From assembly GCF_042100115.1 (NCBI RefSeq), contig NC_091281.1, positions 682,001-746,000 of the forward strand: a stretch of 64,000 nt of DNA, in the 5' to 3' direction. Below the pieces are notes generated by a model. That model was given only the letters and a program-made list of their open reading frames with translations, was not told where the DNA came from and did not search any database. Shown here one piece after another: positions 42,925 to 53,908 of this stretch; the first letter of the stretch is position 1; each line of letters starts with the position of its first letter. The DNA is from Alternaria dauci (Eukaryota; Ascomycota; Dothideomycetes; Pleosporales; Pleosporaceae). The position numbers were made by a program, and so were the translations under genes.

Positions 42925-44487
42925 TCAGCCCAAACCTAGGATATCCAAACTCCCCCACTCCCTCACCCTCGGTCTCGAACCACCACCTCTCTTCATACCT
43001 CTCCCCTCCATGTCTTCCTCAGTCCCAACAGTTCCACAAGCAGCAACAGCCAAACTGCCCGACGCATGTACAAGCGACGCCACGACCGGCACCCCTCCAT
43101 CACTCACAGAAATAGCATCATCAGCCTCCACGGCACCCTCCCTCCTATACGGGTCTCTCCAAACTCTGATCATGCCATCTGTGCCCCCAGCCCAGACCTC
43201 ATGCGAGAGACCCTCGACATCATACGGCGAGGCTCCCGCATTCCAGATATCGAAGCCCAGTTTCTGCCTCGTGAGCGCCTTCCTGCCCGCGCAGTAACCC
43301 AACGAGAGAGAAAAGTTGCGCACGTCGTATATAAGCAAGACGTCTGAACTGCGCTCGGCAACGTAAAGATACTTGCCGCAAGGACTCCATTTGAGAGACG
43401 AGATGCCATCGCCCATGACGTGGTTGAGCTTCTCGTTGCGGAACTTGATGCCATTTGTTGTTCCTGGGAGAGAAAAGTGCGTTACTTCGTTGCCACCGAC
43501 AGGGTCGTAGATGCCGATGTAGCGGGTTCGTGAGCCTGCTGCCAAGAGGCCGTCATGCGACGTGTGCGAGGGTGGAGAGAGAGCCAGGGCGGAGATCCAA
43601 CCTTTGAATCCACGGCCGCCGCCTTTGAGCTTGTTGCGCTTAGCGGGGATGGTGCGGATTGTGTGGATGGGTTTGTCGGTTTCTTTGAGGTCGAATATGG
43701 CGATTTCGTCTTTTGCGCCTCCAAAGAAATGGGTGGCGCCGTTGGAGTAGACAAGACTGATGGGTGCGACGACGGCTTCGGTGAGACCGTTGATTAGTTT
43801 GTAGGATGCTAGAGGGGTGGATATGTCCACAGGCCCTGCGCTTGCGTTGTGACTGTCGTCGTTATTGGGAGCTTTTGGGGTACCCCACAACGCGTTGTGT
43901 AAACTGATATAGGTGTCTCGTCGACTGAGTAGGACAGTTGTACTGCTGGCATCTTGCAAGTTGAAAAGTGGATTGACAGCAAAAGCCCAGATAGGATCGG
44001 AGGAGCGGAGAGCCGCATAATGTGTGAGATTCTGGGTGCTGGTCTGGCTCAGAATGTCGTTGGAGATGGGATACACTGACAATCGACGGCCATAGTCTGC
44101 TGTAAAGACGCAGCTACCGTCCGGAGACAGCTGGGCTTCTTGTATGCAGCTTGTGTGACGTTCGCTATCCAACGAAGAGTCCGAGACGATAGACTCACTA
44201 CCGTATTCGGACTCTGATTCTGATTCCGGTGACGAATCTGAATCATCTGAAGATGAATGGCTGTCTCCTTGGCGATCATTTTCGCTTTCCGATTTGTCTT
44301 GCTTCGACTGTTGCTGTGCGCCATCATGGCTGGCCATCGCCCTCGCCTGTTCGTCCTCGACCCCATTTGCTTCGGCAGAATCTAGGTTTCCATGCACTTC
44401 CTCATTCTGGTCCTTCTCTTGCACACCGCATCTCAAAACCCTCGTGCTAGCCAGACATCTTACACTGATAGCCGAACCGCTCATCAT
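42925..44487 (-). CDS. SWT21: WD40 protein of the SWT21/WRAP53 (TCAB1) family
   Basis: Intronless, 520 residues. After an acidic Ser/Glu-rich leader (SSSDDSDSSPESESESEYGSE) the WD40 propeller begins with CIQEAQLSPDGSCVFTADYGRRLSVY and includes DPIWAFAVNP, GGGRGFKGWISALALSP, GLLAAGSRTRYIGIYDP, GISSLKWSPCGKYLYVAERSSDVLLIYDVR and WAGGTDGMIRVW. The WSPCG...LYVAER block is characteristic of the TCAB1/WRAP53 family, whose yeast member Swt21 is linked to pre-mRNA splicing and whose animal member binds Cajal-body RNAs. Two adjacent ATGs open the frame. Divergent from the SAM carrier with a 215-bp shared promoter. Confidence 0.83.
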   Translation of the reverse strand: MMSGSAISVRCLASTRVLRCGVQEKDQNEEVHGNLDSAEANGVEDEQARAMASHDGAQQQSKQDKSESENDRQGDSHSSSDDSDSSPESESESEYGSESIVSDSSLDSERHTSCIQEAQLSPDGSCVFTADYGRRLSVYPISNDILSQTSTQNLTHYAALRSSDPIWAFAVNPLFNLQDASSTTVLLSRRDTYISLHNALWGTPKAPNNDDSHNASAGPVDISTPLASYKLINGLTEAVVAPISLVYSNGATHFFGGAKDEIAIFDLKETDKPIHTIRTIPAKRNKLKGGGRGFKGWISALALSPPSHTSHDGLLAAGSRTRYIGIYDPVGGNEVTHFSLPGTTNGIKFRNEKLNHVMGDGISSLKWSPCGKYLYVAERSSDVLLIYDVRNFSLSLGYCAGRKALTRQKLGFDIWNAGASPYDVEGLSHEVWAGGTDGMIRVWRDPYRREGAVEADDAISVSDGGVPVVASLVHASGSLAVAACGTVGTEEDMEGRGMKRGGGSRPRVREWGSLDILGLG

Positions 44488-44702
44488 TCAACGCGCCATA
44501 TTCTTTTGTTCAATCCCCTCCGCGTTATACGAAAAGAAAATAATGTATTTTCGCAAACTGAGAGTTGTGTCAGAAGAGTGCTGCAAGTGTCAGAGAATCG
44601 ACCAGTCGGGACGAAGATGCAGCTAGCTTGCGCACAGACGCTTCGTTCCTGGAACTCATCGTCTCGAGCACGTCGTCATGGGTCTCGAATTACTTTCCCA
44701 CC
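44488..44702. promoter_or_regulatory. divergent promoter SWT21-like/SAM carrier
   Basis: 215 bp separate the two start codons, so regulatory sequence must be shared. No TATA box or named site is clear. Confidence 0.45.
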
Positions 44703-45758
44703 ATGCTGCACGCGCTCGACTCCAAGTCCGCACCACCACCACAAGCATGGGTTGAGTCGCCATACCTGCGGTCGCTCATTGTAAGTACTTGCTCTAATTA
44801 GCACCATAATATCACCATGCAATTACTCTCAACGTCCGAATATCAGGCTTGGTGGTGCCACTCTCCGCATCTCCCACAAAACATCCCACTAACACCCCAC
44901 CCACCCTAGGCCGGCGGCCTCGCAGGCACAACAGTAGACCTCTCCCTCTACCCCCTCGACACGCTCAAAACGCGCCTCCAATCCGCCTCCGGCTTCGCCG
45001 CATCCGGCGGCTTCAACGGCATATACCGCGGCGTCGGCAGCGCAATTGTCGGTTCCGCCCCCGGCGCCGCCCTCTTCTTCATCACCTACGACTCGATCAA
45101 GCGCTCCTTTTCGCAAAACAGGCCCGCGACAATAAGTTACAACGCCGAGGGCAAGCCGTACAAAGAGGACGTGAGAGATGGCGGGACAGAGGCCCTGGTA
45201 CACATGCTAGCAGCTAGTGCAGGCGAGGTCGCGGCGTGCGCGGTACGTGTACCAACAGAGGTTATCAAGCAGAGGGCACAGGCGAGTCAGCACCCGAGTT
45301 CGCGCGAGGCACTCGCGTTTGTGCTTAGGCAGCGGCATACAAGGGGGTTGGCGCACGTGTGGATGGAATTGTATCGGGGGTGGTCGATAACGATTATCCG
45401 GGAAGTGCCTTTTACGGTCATCCAGTTCCCGCTGTGGGAGGCGTTGAAGAAGTGGCGCTTGGCGAGGACGGGGAGGACCGAGGTCAGTGGGTGGGAAGGG
45501 GGGCTGTTGGGAAGTGTGGCGGGCGCGGTGGCTGCGGGTGTTACGACGCCGTTGGATGTGTTGAAGACGAGGATGATGCTTGCTAGGGAGAAACAGCCCA
45601 TGTTTTCTATGCTGTCGACGATTATGAGAGAGTCGGGCCCGAGGGCGTTCTTTGCGGGCATGGGTCCGCGTGTTGGCTGGATCAGTGTGGGTGGTGCCAT
45701 TTTCCTTGGCTCCTACCAATGGGCGAGTAATGCCTTGGGCGGTGCGGTCGAGGACTGA
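44703..45758 (+). CDS. PET8: mitochondrial S-adenosylmethionine carrier
   Basis: Inner-membrane carrier importing SAM in exchange for S-adenosylhomocysteine for mitochondrial methylations, biotin and lipoate synthesis. join(44703..44780, 44910..45758), 308 residues. The three carrier repeats show PLDTLKTR, PTEVIKQR and PLDVLKTR signatures. The N-terminus VESPYLRSLI joins AGGLAGTTVDLSLYP across a 129-bp intron, matching the SAM carrier start. GIYRGVGSAIVGSAPGAALFF is the family's first-repeat signature. An open frame upstream of the ATG lacks another ATG. Substrate assignment is from family resemblance. Confidence 0.9.
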
Positions 45759-46037
45759 GATGGTTCAATTCATTTCACGGTTCAGATGAACTGAAAGACG
45801 GGAAGCAAAAGGAACGGCCATGACAGCATATGATATCAACTCCATCCTTGCTTGGGCCCATGAGGCCGAGCCCACGGACTCATGCATGAGTCTACTGGCT
45901 GGCAAGCAGGTATGCTATGTACCCTATTCAACCCTCTGGTTCTGAACCAAGAATAATATCCAACGTTCACAACTTGGCCGCAATACAGCCGCCTTTTCTC
46001 CTTGCGTCTATCCAACTCGACCCAATCCAAACACGCA
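45759..46037. other. convergent 3' region SAM carrier/WDR48
   Basis: The two 3' UTRs meet here; nothing else seen. Confidence 0.4.
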
Positions 46038-49000
46038 TCAAGGTCCAAACATGGCAGCATCCTTGGTATTTCTATCCGCCTCGCTGCTCTGCTTCCCCTC
46101 ACTTGCATTACTGCTACCCGGTGCTGAGTTTAGGCCAGCACCAACCTTCAATCCATGTATAGGACCAGGCGGAGCGCCAGACTGCGGACCAGGATAAGGA
46201 GCGTGTTTGATCTCCTTTCGGCCGTTGGCCTTGTAGAGAAGAAGTACATCGCCGCCGCCGCGCCAGACGTGTGCGCGGATACTAGCCAGCGTCATCGTTG
46301 GGGGAATCAACTACCCAAAATTAGCATGGTTCATTAACCAATCTTCGATTCCAAATTCCAGCATGAAGACTCACCTGCCCATTACAGTACAGCTCCAAGT
46401 ACTCATCAGGCTTCAGCACGCCACCCGTCTCGGCCTGCCTCTCCAGCTCCTCCTTGGTGGGCGCAGGTTCAATGCGCTCAGCCACGTAGCCCAATATCTT
46501 GCGCGCACGCAGCATGCGGTTCGCGTTGAGACGATTGTTGCTGAGTTTCGAATTAGCCAAGGCTGCGGTTTCGAAGGGGAGGGAAAAGGGAATGTACCCG
46601 TCGGAAGAGATGGACGGTAGTGCATTGCCAAAGGGTTCGAGGACGAAGGATACTTTGACAATGTCTTTGGGCGGGAGTTGGTTCTGCCGTAGTTAGTCTA
46701 TGCTGTTTTGCACAAGCTGATGCACATGTTCGACTCACCAGTAGCAAGACTTCAGCTAGCCACATTGGTGCCGCTTTCTCGATGAGATCTGCCTGCAAAC
46801 CCAGGGTGCCGACTTTACCCTCGAAGAGATCAGCCACACCGCCAGAGTCTGGGCGGTCTTCCTGAATCAGAATGGTAGTCATGGCAGGTGGCTTTAGTAC
46901 AGGTGTTTCGTTGGGCAGACTGGGTGCAATCTGGGTATCCAGCTTTGTTGCGCCGGCCGCAACTTGCTCCTCATAGCCCTGCCGTATCCGTTGAAGAGCG
47001 CCGTAGAAGTTATCTTCGATGGTCTTTTCGTCCGTCTTGGTGGAGCGCGAATCGCTGTCTTCGGCCTTTTCGTCAACGGCAGGCTTGGCAGGCTCAGGCA
47101 CTGCTGTGCCAGTGCTAAACTTCTTCATGCTGAAGCCCATGTTGAACTTTTTGCCAAACATGCCTTTGCCCTTTTTCGCTGGTGTGTCGGCCTCGGCAGG
47201 TGATTGTACGGTTTCTTCTTTTGAATCTGTGGAGCCTTCCTTGGAAGCTTCTGCGGGCTTTCCGTTACCGTTGCCGTTGGCAGCAGAAGCGGAACCAAAG
47301 TAGTCGCCCCCCTCTTGAGTCGAGCTCCGCTGGGTTTGTGTCTTTTCTAGTTGCGAGCCCTCTTCTTTTGTTGGAGTCAGAGGGTTGGTGGCAGAGTTGC
47401 GTCCTGCACTCATCGGAGCTGCCATTGGCGTGGCCAGACCGATAGCCAGACCTGGTGTGTGCGGCAGACGCATTCCGTTCTCGGCTTTGATAGTCGAAGC
47501 CGAAGTAGGCCCTGAGGCCGCATCCTTCCATCCGTTGATGTTTGTGTTTGGCAGCTCGATGTTGGTCGGGCGGTTGGCCTGCGGCTGTTCCTCCTTTTGC
47601 TTGAGCAACTCTGCCCGCAAGACTTCGTCGCGCTTGATCTCTTCGTCGATGAGATTGGAGAAGAGGTAGCGTAAGATCCACTTGCCAAGATTTATGCGGT
47701 GGTCTTCTCGGAAGTCAATCTGCTCCTCTAGATCCAGCTCGTCTGCATATGTCTCGGCATCAAAGCAGTAGTTCTCCTCGAGCATGCACGTCAAGGTTCC
47801 TATCCTCGTGTCGACGGCGCACCAGTGTGCGACGCTGTCCTGCGTGTTGACCTCTGGTAGTACGTCTTCCATGTGCTTTTTGCCGTAGGATTTAATGGGT
47901 GCGCACTGCAGTAGATCCCACAGAACCACTTCTCCTGCCGTATCAAGTGTAAGGACTCTTCGCCGGTCGTTGAGCAGATGGTGTTTGATAAGACCATTCT
48001 GGCCTTCGATTGTAAAGTCTGGCAGAGCGCGAACAGTTCCAATGGCACCGTGTTCTGGGGCCGCTAGTACCTCGGACGGTTTACGCGCGCTGGCTAGAGT
48101 GGATGCGTCGGCGTCTTTGGTCGCCAGCGCTCGCGGGAAGGGTGCGGTGTTGGACATGCGCAGTATAGACTTGAGCGGTATCTTGGACGTCTCTTCGTTC
48201 TTTGGAGGGCTGCCAGCAGGAGGCGAGGGAATTCGCGATTGCATAGTCGACACGCTGTTTCGCTGCCACCTGTGTGACTCGGGAAGCTCCACCTCGGCCG
48301 CAGTTTCGACGTCGTTCCATCGGTTGATGCTCGAGCTGGACGTGGCAGTCCAGACGTAATCGCCGGCTGCGACAATCTTGTTGACACCCTCGTGTTCCTG
48401 GCACACTGCCAGGGAAAGCCCCTCATCCATCTCAGCGCAGTTGCGTACATCGCTCTTGGCGACTATGCCGGAGCGGTCTGACGAGTAGAAAACGTCGAGC
48501 TCGGGCGAGTCTGAATGCAGAGACCATACGCTGTCGTTGTGCATGGTGAGCGTGTACATGCAGCGTCCTGCCGTCATGGACCACACCTTGACTGTCTGGT
48601 CGGACGAGCCAGTCAGGATGGTGTCGCCGTCGTGCGCCAGAAGGATGTCGCGTACGTTGTCGGTGTGTCCGACAAACTTTGTGATGCGCTTGCCTGATCG
48701 CGCGTCCCACACGCGGACGATGCTCTCTGGTCCGCCACTTGCGATGAGGTTTGGTGTCGCTGCCAGGGCGTATACGGAGCCCTTTGCGGTATTCTCGTCC
48801 TCGCCGACTGCGATTTCCAGCTTCTTGCCCGCGCCATTGAGATCCCACAGGCTGATCTTGCGGTCCAGCCCGCCCGAGGCCACCCAGTTCTCGCTACCGC
48901 CCGGGGATGCGACGCGCTTGACATAGTCGGTGTGCAGGCCGATTGTCTGGGGCGGGAGCTTGTCCGTGGCAGCGGGTCGCCATACCTTTACGGTGATGTC

Positions 49001-49503
49001 GGACGAGGCGGAGACGAGGGCGTCGTTGTTCTGGGCGAGGACAATGTCATTGATCCAGTGCGTGTGCGCCTGCACCTGGTTGCGGAACTGCGTGGGCGGA
49101 GGTTTGGAGTCTACAGCGTGGGAGTCTACCACGTTGGAGTCGGCAAACGGGTCGTCGTCATCGTCGGCGGCGTCGGCTTCGGTCTTGTCGAGGTCGAGAT
49201 GCAGGTCCCATGCGCATATTACGCCATCACGTCCGCCCGAGTAGCTGTAGCGTGTTAGTGTTGGGGGCGCATTCCGACAGAGGGCGGCGGCGGCGACGGC
49301 GACACGTACAGGATCGAGTTCTGGGGGTCGACGGCCAAGCCATTTACTCCGAGTCTGTGTCCTCCGGCCGAGTTGGCAAGTGGCAGCACTGGGGAGACGT
49401 CACGTCAGCGCTCAGCTCTATCAATTCGCGACGGCGCACGCAGCAGCAGCAGCAGCAGCCGACACTTACCGTACGAGATACGCTTCCGCGCGTTGCGTCC
49501 CAT
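46038..49503 (-). CDS. WDR48/UAF1-like WD40 cofactor of deubiquitinases
   Basis: complement(join(46038..46310, 46375..46683, 46739..49244, 49310..49388, 49470..49503)), 1,066 residues. The start [11 protein letters not shown] joins [21 protein letters not shown], the conserved WDR48 N-terminus, then [17 protein letters not shown] repeats run through [57 protein letters not shown] and [16 protein letters not shown] low-complexity middle (Ser/Thr/Pro/Lys) separates the propeller from the C-terminal DUF3337 domain, reconstructed across two introns ([22 protein letters not shown], and [20 protein letters not shown]). Human WDR48 and fission yeast Bun107 activate ubiquitin proteases; a similar role is inferred. 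A single long ORF would miss both ends. Confidence 0.9.
49441..49458 (+). repeat. (CAG)6 microsatellite in WDR48 intron 1
   Basis: Six perfect CAG units on the plus strand, close to the intron donor of the minus-strand gene. Non-coding in the chosen model. Confidence 0.85.
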
Positions 49504-50109
49504 GCCCCTCGATTAGCCCTGCGCGGACATGCGGACGGCGATGAGTGGTGCGAGGGTGGGCAGAGAGCTTGCTGGTGCCTGTGCTGTGTGCTACTGGGGG
49601 AGGGAGCGATGTGTAAAGGGCGGCTTGGTACCAGGATCCAAGGCGGGCGACATGTCCCCTGCCCGAGTGCATCATAGTCCAGCCTGCGCCCGGACATGTT
49701 ACCAGGACCGACTGGGCCATTGCGGCGCGGAGAGGCTTGCGAGGCTGACCAGTGCACGCCTCGTGCCCGCCTGTCCTCGTCACCACCCGCGTCTGTCGCT
49801 ATCCTCGAGAAAAAAAAGACAAGACGTCATTGACTGCCAAGATCGGAGTATTCATGCTACCGTCACATTGTTGAATTAAAGTCCATGCCCAGCAGCAAAG
49901 CCGTTCTACCAGCTGGCTTCCCGGCAACGTGGGCGCAGGTTTGCGGGGTTTGGCAGCCCACGAGCCGGGCGTTCGCATTCGGACTACGGCTTGATTCGGG
50001 CGGCTAGCCGGCTATCCAGTGACATGGTACAGCATGCCCTGCATTGCCATGCTCGCTATTCCACCACACAACACACACACACACACACACACCAACTCCT
50101 CCTCCTTTC
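49504..50109. other. WDR48 promoter and GNAT 3' flank
   Basis: Both flanking genes are on the minus strand. Includes an (AC)n microsatellite near its right end. Short ORFs only. Confidence 0.45.
50064..50093 (+). repeat. (CA)n dinucleotide microsatellite
   Basis: About 30 bp of nearly pure CA repeat with one interruption (cacacaacacac), just beyond the GNAT stop codon. Confidence 0.9.
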
Positions 50110-50838
50110 CTAACCGCCCTTCGCTGGCCGAACCATGCATCCATGCCAGTCTTTGCCCTCGCCGCCCCACGGCACTCGATCCCACTCAAGCTCTTTCACC
50201 ACCTCAAATCCCCTCCGCTCATACACCGGCCTTCCCGTCATTGTCGAATCCAAATATGTCACCATTCCCTCTGCATCCGCCTTCTGCATCCCCCAGTCTA
50301 GCATCAACTTCGCTGCCCCACGGCCTTGATCATCTGGGTGCGTCGCCAGCTGATTCAACATAAAGTAAGGCGTCGACGTGCCCATGATGGAAGCTTGAGC
50401 GGCCCGCAGAGGTCCCAGCAATGACCCCAGAGCATCCAGACGCAGTTCCGGTGGCAAGAAGCCTGGAGTGCTCCCCTCTTCTCTTCCTTTGGTTTGCATG
50501 TTATGCATACTCCACACTGACACGGCGATTGTGCGTCCGCCATTGTCTGGAGGGTCGTCGGAGCTAGGCTCTAGATCCGTGTCTACCACCTTCCAGTGCC
50601 ATGTGTTTGGCTTCTTGATCTCACATTTACGGTCCTCCGCTACACCGCGTATTGAGGCTTCGCTAATGGCTCCGCTGTGCATGACGTCGTGTGTCGGACC
50701 GTAGTAGGCGAGTGCGCGAACTCGTGTCCAGGACAGCGTGTCTTCCGTCGACATTGGATCAAGTTGAAGTGGCATGGTCGTCATATAGAAGCTTTCTGGA
50801 GCAGTACACTTCAGAAGTCGAACAGGGCAAGCAATCAT
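50110..50838 (-). CDS. GNAT family N-acetyltransferase
   Basis: Intronless, up to 242 residues. Motif A of the GNAT fold is visible as LNQLATHPDDQGRGAAKLMLDWGMQKADAEG, with the acetyl-CoA-binding Q-x-x-G-x-A/G signature in DQGRGAA, followed by motif B (TYLDSTMTGRPVYERRGFEVVKELEW). The N-terminal part varies between relatives. The first ATG is at 50838 (MIACPVR), but the ATG at 50784 (MTTMPLQLDP) gives a start closer to typical fungal GNATs, which open directly on the first strand. Substrate unknown. Confidence 0.83.
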   Translation of the reverse strand: MIACPVRLLKCTAPESFYMTTMPLQLDPMSTEDTLSWTRVRALAYYGPTHDVMHSGAISEASIRGVAEDRKCEIKKPNTWHWKVVDTDLEPSSDDPPDNGGRTIAVSVWSMHNMQTKGREEGSTPGFLPPELRLDALGSLLGPLRAAQASIMGTSTPYFMLNQLATHPDDQGRGAAKLMLDWGMQKADAEGMVTYLDSTMTGRPVYERRGFEVVKELEWDRVPWGGEGKDWHGCMVRPAKGG

Positions 50839-51554
50839 ATGGTATGGCCCTTCATGTTGGATCTTGTAGTCGATGACTCAGAGGACCCATACGACACAAC
50901 GCTTCCATTGATCTGCAGGCTCAACACGGCACCATGCAGGCACTGGGCTTGATCGTGACCCCGACAGATACCGACCTTCCTGATCTGGAGGCAGTGCTGA
51001 CACAATACTTCAGTTGGATACATTCTGCAATCACTAGGCGATAACTTAGGCAACAACGTATCGAATATGTACAAGCGGCCTCGAAGCATGCTGTGAAAGT
51101 GGAAGCCAAGGCGGGCAAGACGACACCACTGCTCTAACTAACAATGAAGCTATACTAAGAAAGCTTAGGTCTATCCTTCCTCCACATATCCTACCACCGA
51201 TAACTGAAACTCATCTGGTTGCAAGTACAAATGTCTCACGATCCCAACAAAGGCACTAGTTCAGGCGGAAGCCCACCATTCAGCTTCCAAGTCCAACAAC
51301 CTTGTTGACAAGAAGAATTGTGCGATGCAAACATTTCAGGTGGGTTTCTTGGCTGATGGGAGGTCGCCAGGCAGATACGGCGGGGGTTTGCAATCGAATT
51401 GATTCATGTACCTAGATGGTGCTGCGCCACATCTACAAAACTGCTGCCTATTTGTTCACGTGAACTTCACCATACCTCAATTCTTTCCTAAACCACCCCA
51501 ACCAACACACGAAGGTAAAACAATCAGGCCTTCTAATTCACCAAACGCACCGCA
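50839..51554. other. divergent intergenic region, GNAT/PARG-like
   Basis: Promoters of the two divergent genes. Small ORFs without recognisable product. Confidence 0.45.
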
Positions 51555-52373
51555 ATGACAGATTTCGCCATCCGCCGTGCAATCTGCAACGACACCATCG
51601 CGCGATCCCCATCCATCGCAGCCTCAACCCCAGGCGGCTCCCTCACCAGCTACTTCATCCCCTCGCAACTCCCACCCCTTTCCAAAGAATCCTCCTCCTA
51701 CCCAAACCTTACCCTAAAAGCTCCCCCAACAATCCACAACAGCGACGCCTTCGCCCTCGCACCAACACTCCCCGGCAGCGGCAAAATCGGCGTCTTGAAT
51801 CTCGCCTCGGACGAGCAACCAGGCGGCGGCTGGCGCTTTACGCTTTCAAAAACGCAAGAAGAAGCTCTGTGCTATTCTAGCACCTTGTATGTTACGTTGC
51901 AGCGGAAATGGTACCCGTGGCCGAATACAGGACAAGGGTCTGTGGCGGGCATCATGTCGCCCGACGTCGTCGTCTTCAGGGACACGTTAGATAATGGGCT
52001 TGCCGAGTTGCCGGTAAGTGAGTGGCATGTGGTGGCTGTTATGACGGTTGCGGCGCCGTGTTTACCGGCTCTTACGGAGGGGGGCGGGGACTTTGCTAAC
52101 AAGGAGGATGTGGAGGATCTGAGGGGGAAGATTTTGTTGGTGTTGAGGATGGCGGCGGGAGAGGGGGTTACGAGGTTGGTGCTGGGGGCTATGGGTTGCG
52201 GTGCTTATAGATGTCCGCCACGGGTTGTTGCGAGGGAGATGAAGGCGGCTTTGGAGAGAGAGGAGTTTGAGGGGTGGTTTGAGCATATCGCTTTTGCTGT
52301 TTATGCTGCTGGATCGATTGGAAAGGCTAACCTGGAAGCTTTTCGGGAAGTGTTTGCAGGTGAAGCGGTGTGA
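51555..52373 (+). CDS. PARG-like macrodomain protein (TIGR02452/DUF2263)
   Basis: Single exon, 272 residues. The catalytic-loop signature of microbial-type poly(ADP-ribose) glycohydrolases is clear: VLNLASDEQPGGGW then KTQEEALCYSSTLY, with the adjacent Glu pair. The C-terminal macrodomain features follow: VMTVAAPCLPAL, LVLGAMGCGAYRCPPRVVA and HIAFAVYA. The N-terminal helical part has the family's RRAICNDTIA. Family members remove ADP-ribose chains or bind ADP-ribose derivatives; activity here is inferred from intact motifs. The 3' half is noticeably G-rich with GGGG runs compared with the C-rich 5' half. Confidence 0.88.
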   Translation: MTDFAIRRAICNDTIARSPSIAASTPGGSLTSYFIPSQLPPLSKESSSYPNLTLKAPPTIHNSDAFALAPTLPGSGKIGVLNLASDEQPGGGWRFTLSKTQEEALCYSSTLYVTLQRKWYPWPNTGQGSVAGIMSPDVVVFRDTLDNGLAELPVSEWHVVAVMTVAAPCLPALTEGGGDFANKEDVEDLRGKILLVLRMAAGEGVTRLVLGAMGCGAYRCPPRVVAREMKAALEREEFEGWFEHIAFAVYAAGSIGKANLEAFREVFAGEAV

Positions 52374-52630
52374 GTACCGATGCGCGTACTTGCAATGCCT
52401 TCAATTTACATAGAAGCTTTGCGAGCTTGCATTCAAATTTATAAGGCAAGCCTGTAAGAACAAAGAGTTACAAAACCTCCAACTGGATGCTGTCTGAAGA
52501 TAATTACATAAGAGTTTCAATAGGGGGTAAAGTAGATACAGAGAAGATAGATGTCGCGTCCCCAAACTTCCAGAGGCCCCGCCCCTAGCATCGGCCATGC
52601 AGGCAATTGCATCATCACCACCAGAATGCT

Positions 52631-53908
52631 CTAGATCTTACCAACACCAGCAGTGTTGGCAATTTTTGAGCTCGCCGCCGCAGCACTAGCAACGTTCTTG
52701 CCCTGGAAGTTGGCCAAGAAGTCCGTCTGGCTGCCACTGAAGCTACCACTGCTTCCAAACGCATTAATCTGGCATGTGTGGCCGAGGGAGCTCTGGCAAA
52801 CAGCATTCGCAGCGGTCGAAGGTGCAGAGAAGAGCTTCCCCTTGTTGTTCAAGAGCGGAGTAGCAACGTTCTGGAACACGTTGCCCTCGGCGACGACCAT
52901 GCCGCCAGCCTCAATATCAAACGCGTGGCCCGTGTTGCTGTAGAAGTAGTTGTTGACAGCATGGAGCAGTGTGTTTCCTTGTCCACCAACCTTGGGGCTG
53001 CGGCCAGACGTGTGGTGGATGTAGTTGCCCTTCATGGTGATGAGGTCTCCGCCACCGAGGAGCAAGATGCCCCAGTAGTGACGTCCATCGCAAGACGCGG
53101 ACCAGGAGGTTTGGCCGTCAAACTCTGTGTTGCTGATTGTCACGCGGTTGGAGTTGCCGTAACCGGCAACGAACATCTGGCGACCGATGAGCGAGATCTT
53201 GACATGATCTGTTGTATTCGTCAGTTTGGTAATGAGCGTGGAATAGAGATTGACATACCAATCCAGACGAGATCAGCTCCGTCGAGAGTGATGGCGTCAC
53301 CGCCCCAGATGTACCGAGGGTTCAATTCAGTGATGTGAACCTAAAGAATGGCGTTCCAAGTCAGTATCTGTCTCACATGCAGTTCGTAAACAAATATTAC
53401 ATACGTTTTGGATGATAATGTTCTTTGCGCCATTGGCAATGCGAAGACCCTTTCCGCGGATAACACCCTTGTTGCCAACACCAATGATGGACTTGTTGGA
53501 GCCCATGTTGATAGCAGTTACACCAGCATTGTCGTAAGTGACAGTAACCGATGTAGCCCCCGCTCCAGCGTTTCCGTTGGTACACCAGCTGGCCGAGTTG
53601 ATAGCATCCTGACCTCCGTTACCAGGGCACTTGTTGGAGGCAGGACGGCAACCGGTCGCAGTCGTGGTTCCCTCAGTACCCTTGAAGTTGTACTCTTTGT
53701 CGAGCACGATACAACGCGCGGTGCTATCAGTGAGCCAGGTCTTCAGTTCTGATACGGAAGAAGGAACAACACATGCTGCACTACCACCTCCGGTGGTTCC
53801 CTTTCCGAAGCCCTCGGGTGTGCCCGTGACAGCGTATGTTGCTCTCTCTCCGATGACGGCGGCGCTGGCTGTGTATGCGCTTGCAAGCGCTAGAACGGAG
53901 AACTTCAT
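52631..53908 (-). CDS. secreted pectin lyase (PL1)
   Basis: Extracellular enzyme cleaving methyl-esterified pectin by beta-elimination. complement(join(52631..53208, 53259..53340, 53405..53908)), 387 residues. A signal peptide ([16 protein letters not shown]) precedes the mature start. The parallel beta-helix shows [25 protein letters not shown] across intron 1, [19 protein letters not shown] across intron 2, then [38 protein letters not shown] and [10 protein letters not shown]. This set matches pectin lyase A rather than pectate lyase: the calcium site is missing and the IGRQ Arg is kept. An enzyme of plant cell-wall breakdown, consistent with a plant-associated or saprotrophic fungus. Confidence 0.93.

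Noticed and set aside
44849..45217. 122-codon Arg/Pro-rich plus-strand ORF
   Set aside because: Out-of-frame reading of SAM carrier exon 2.
50064..50093. CRISPR-like or telomeric repeat
   Set aside because: It is a plain CA dinucleotide microsatellite; no spaced repeats or TTAGGG tracts exist in the window.
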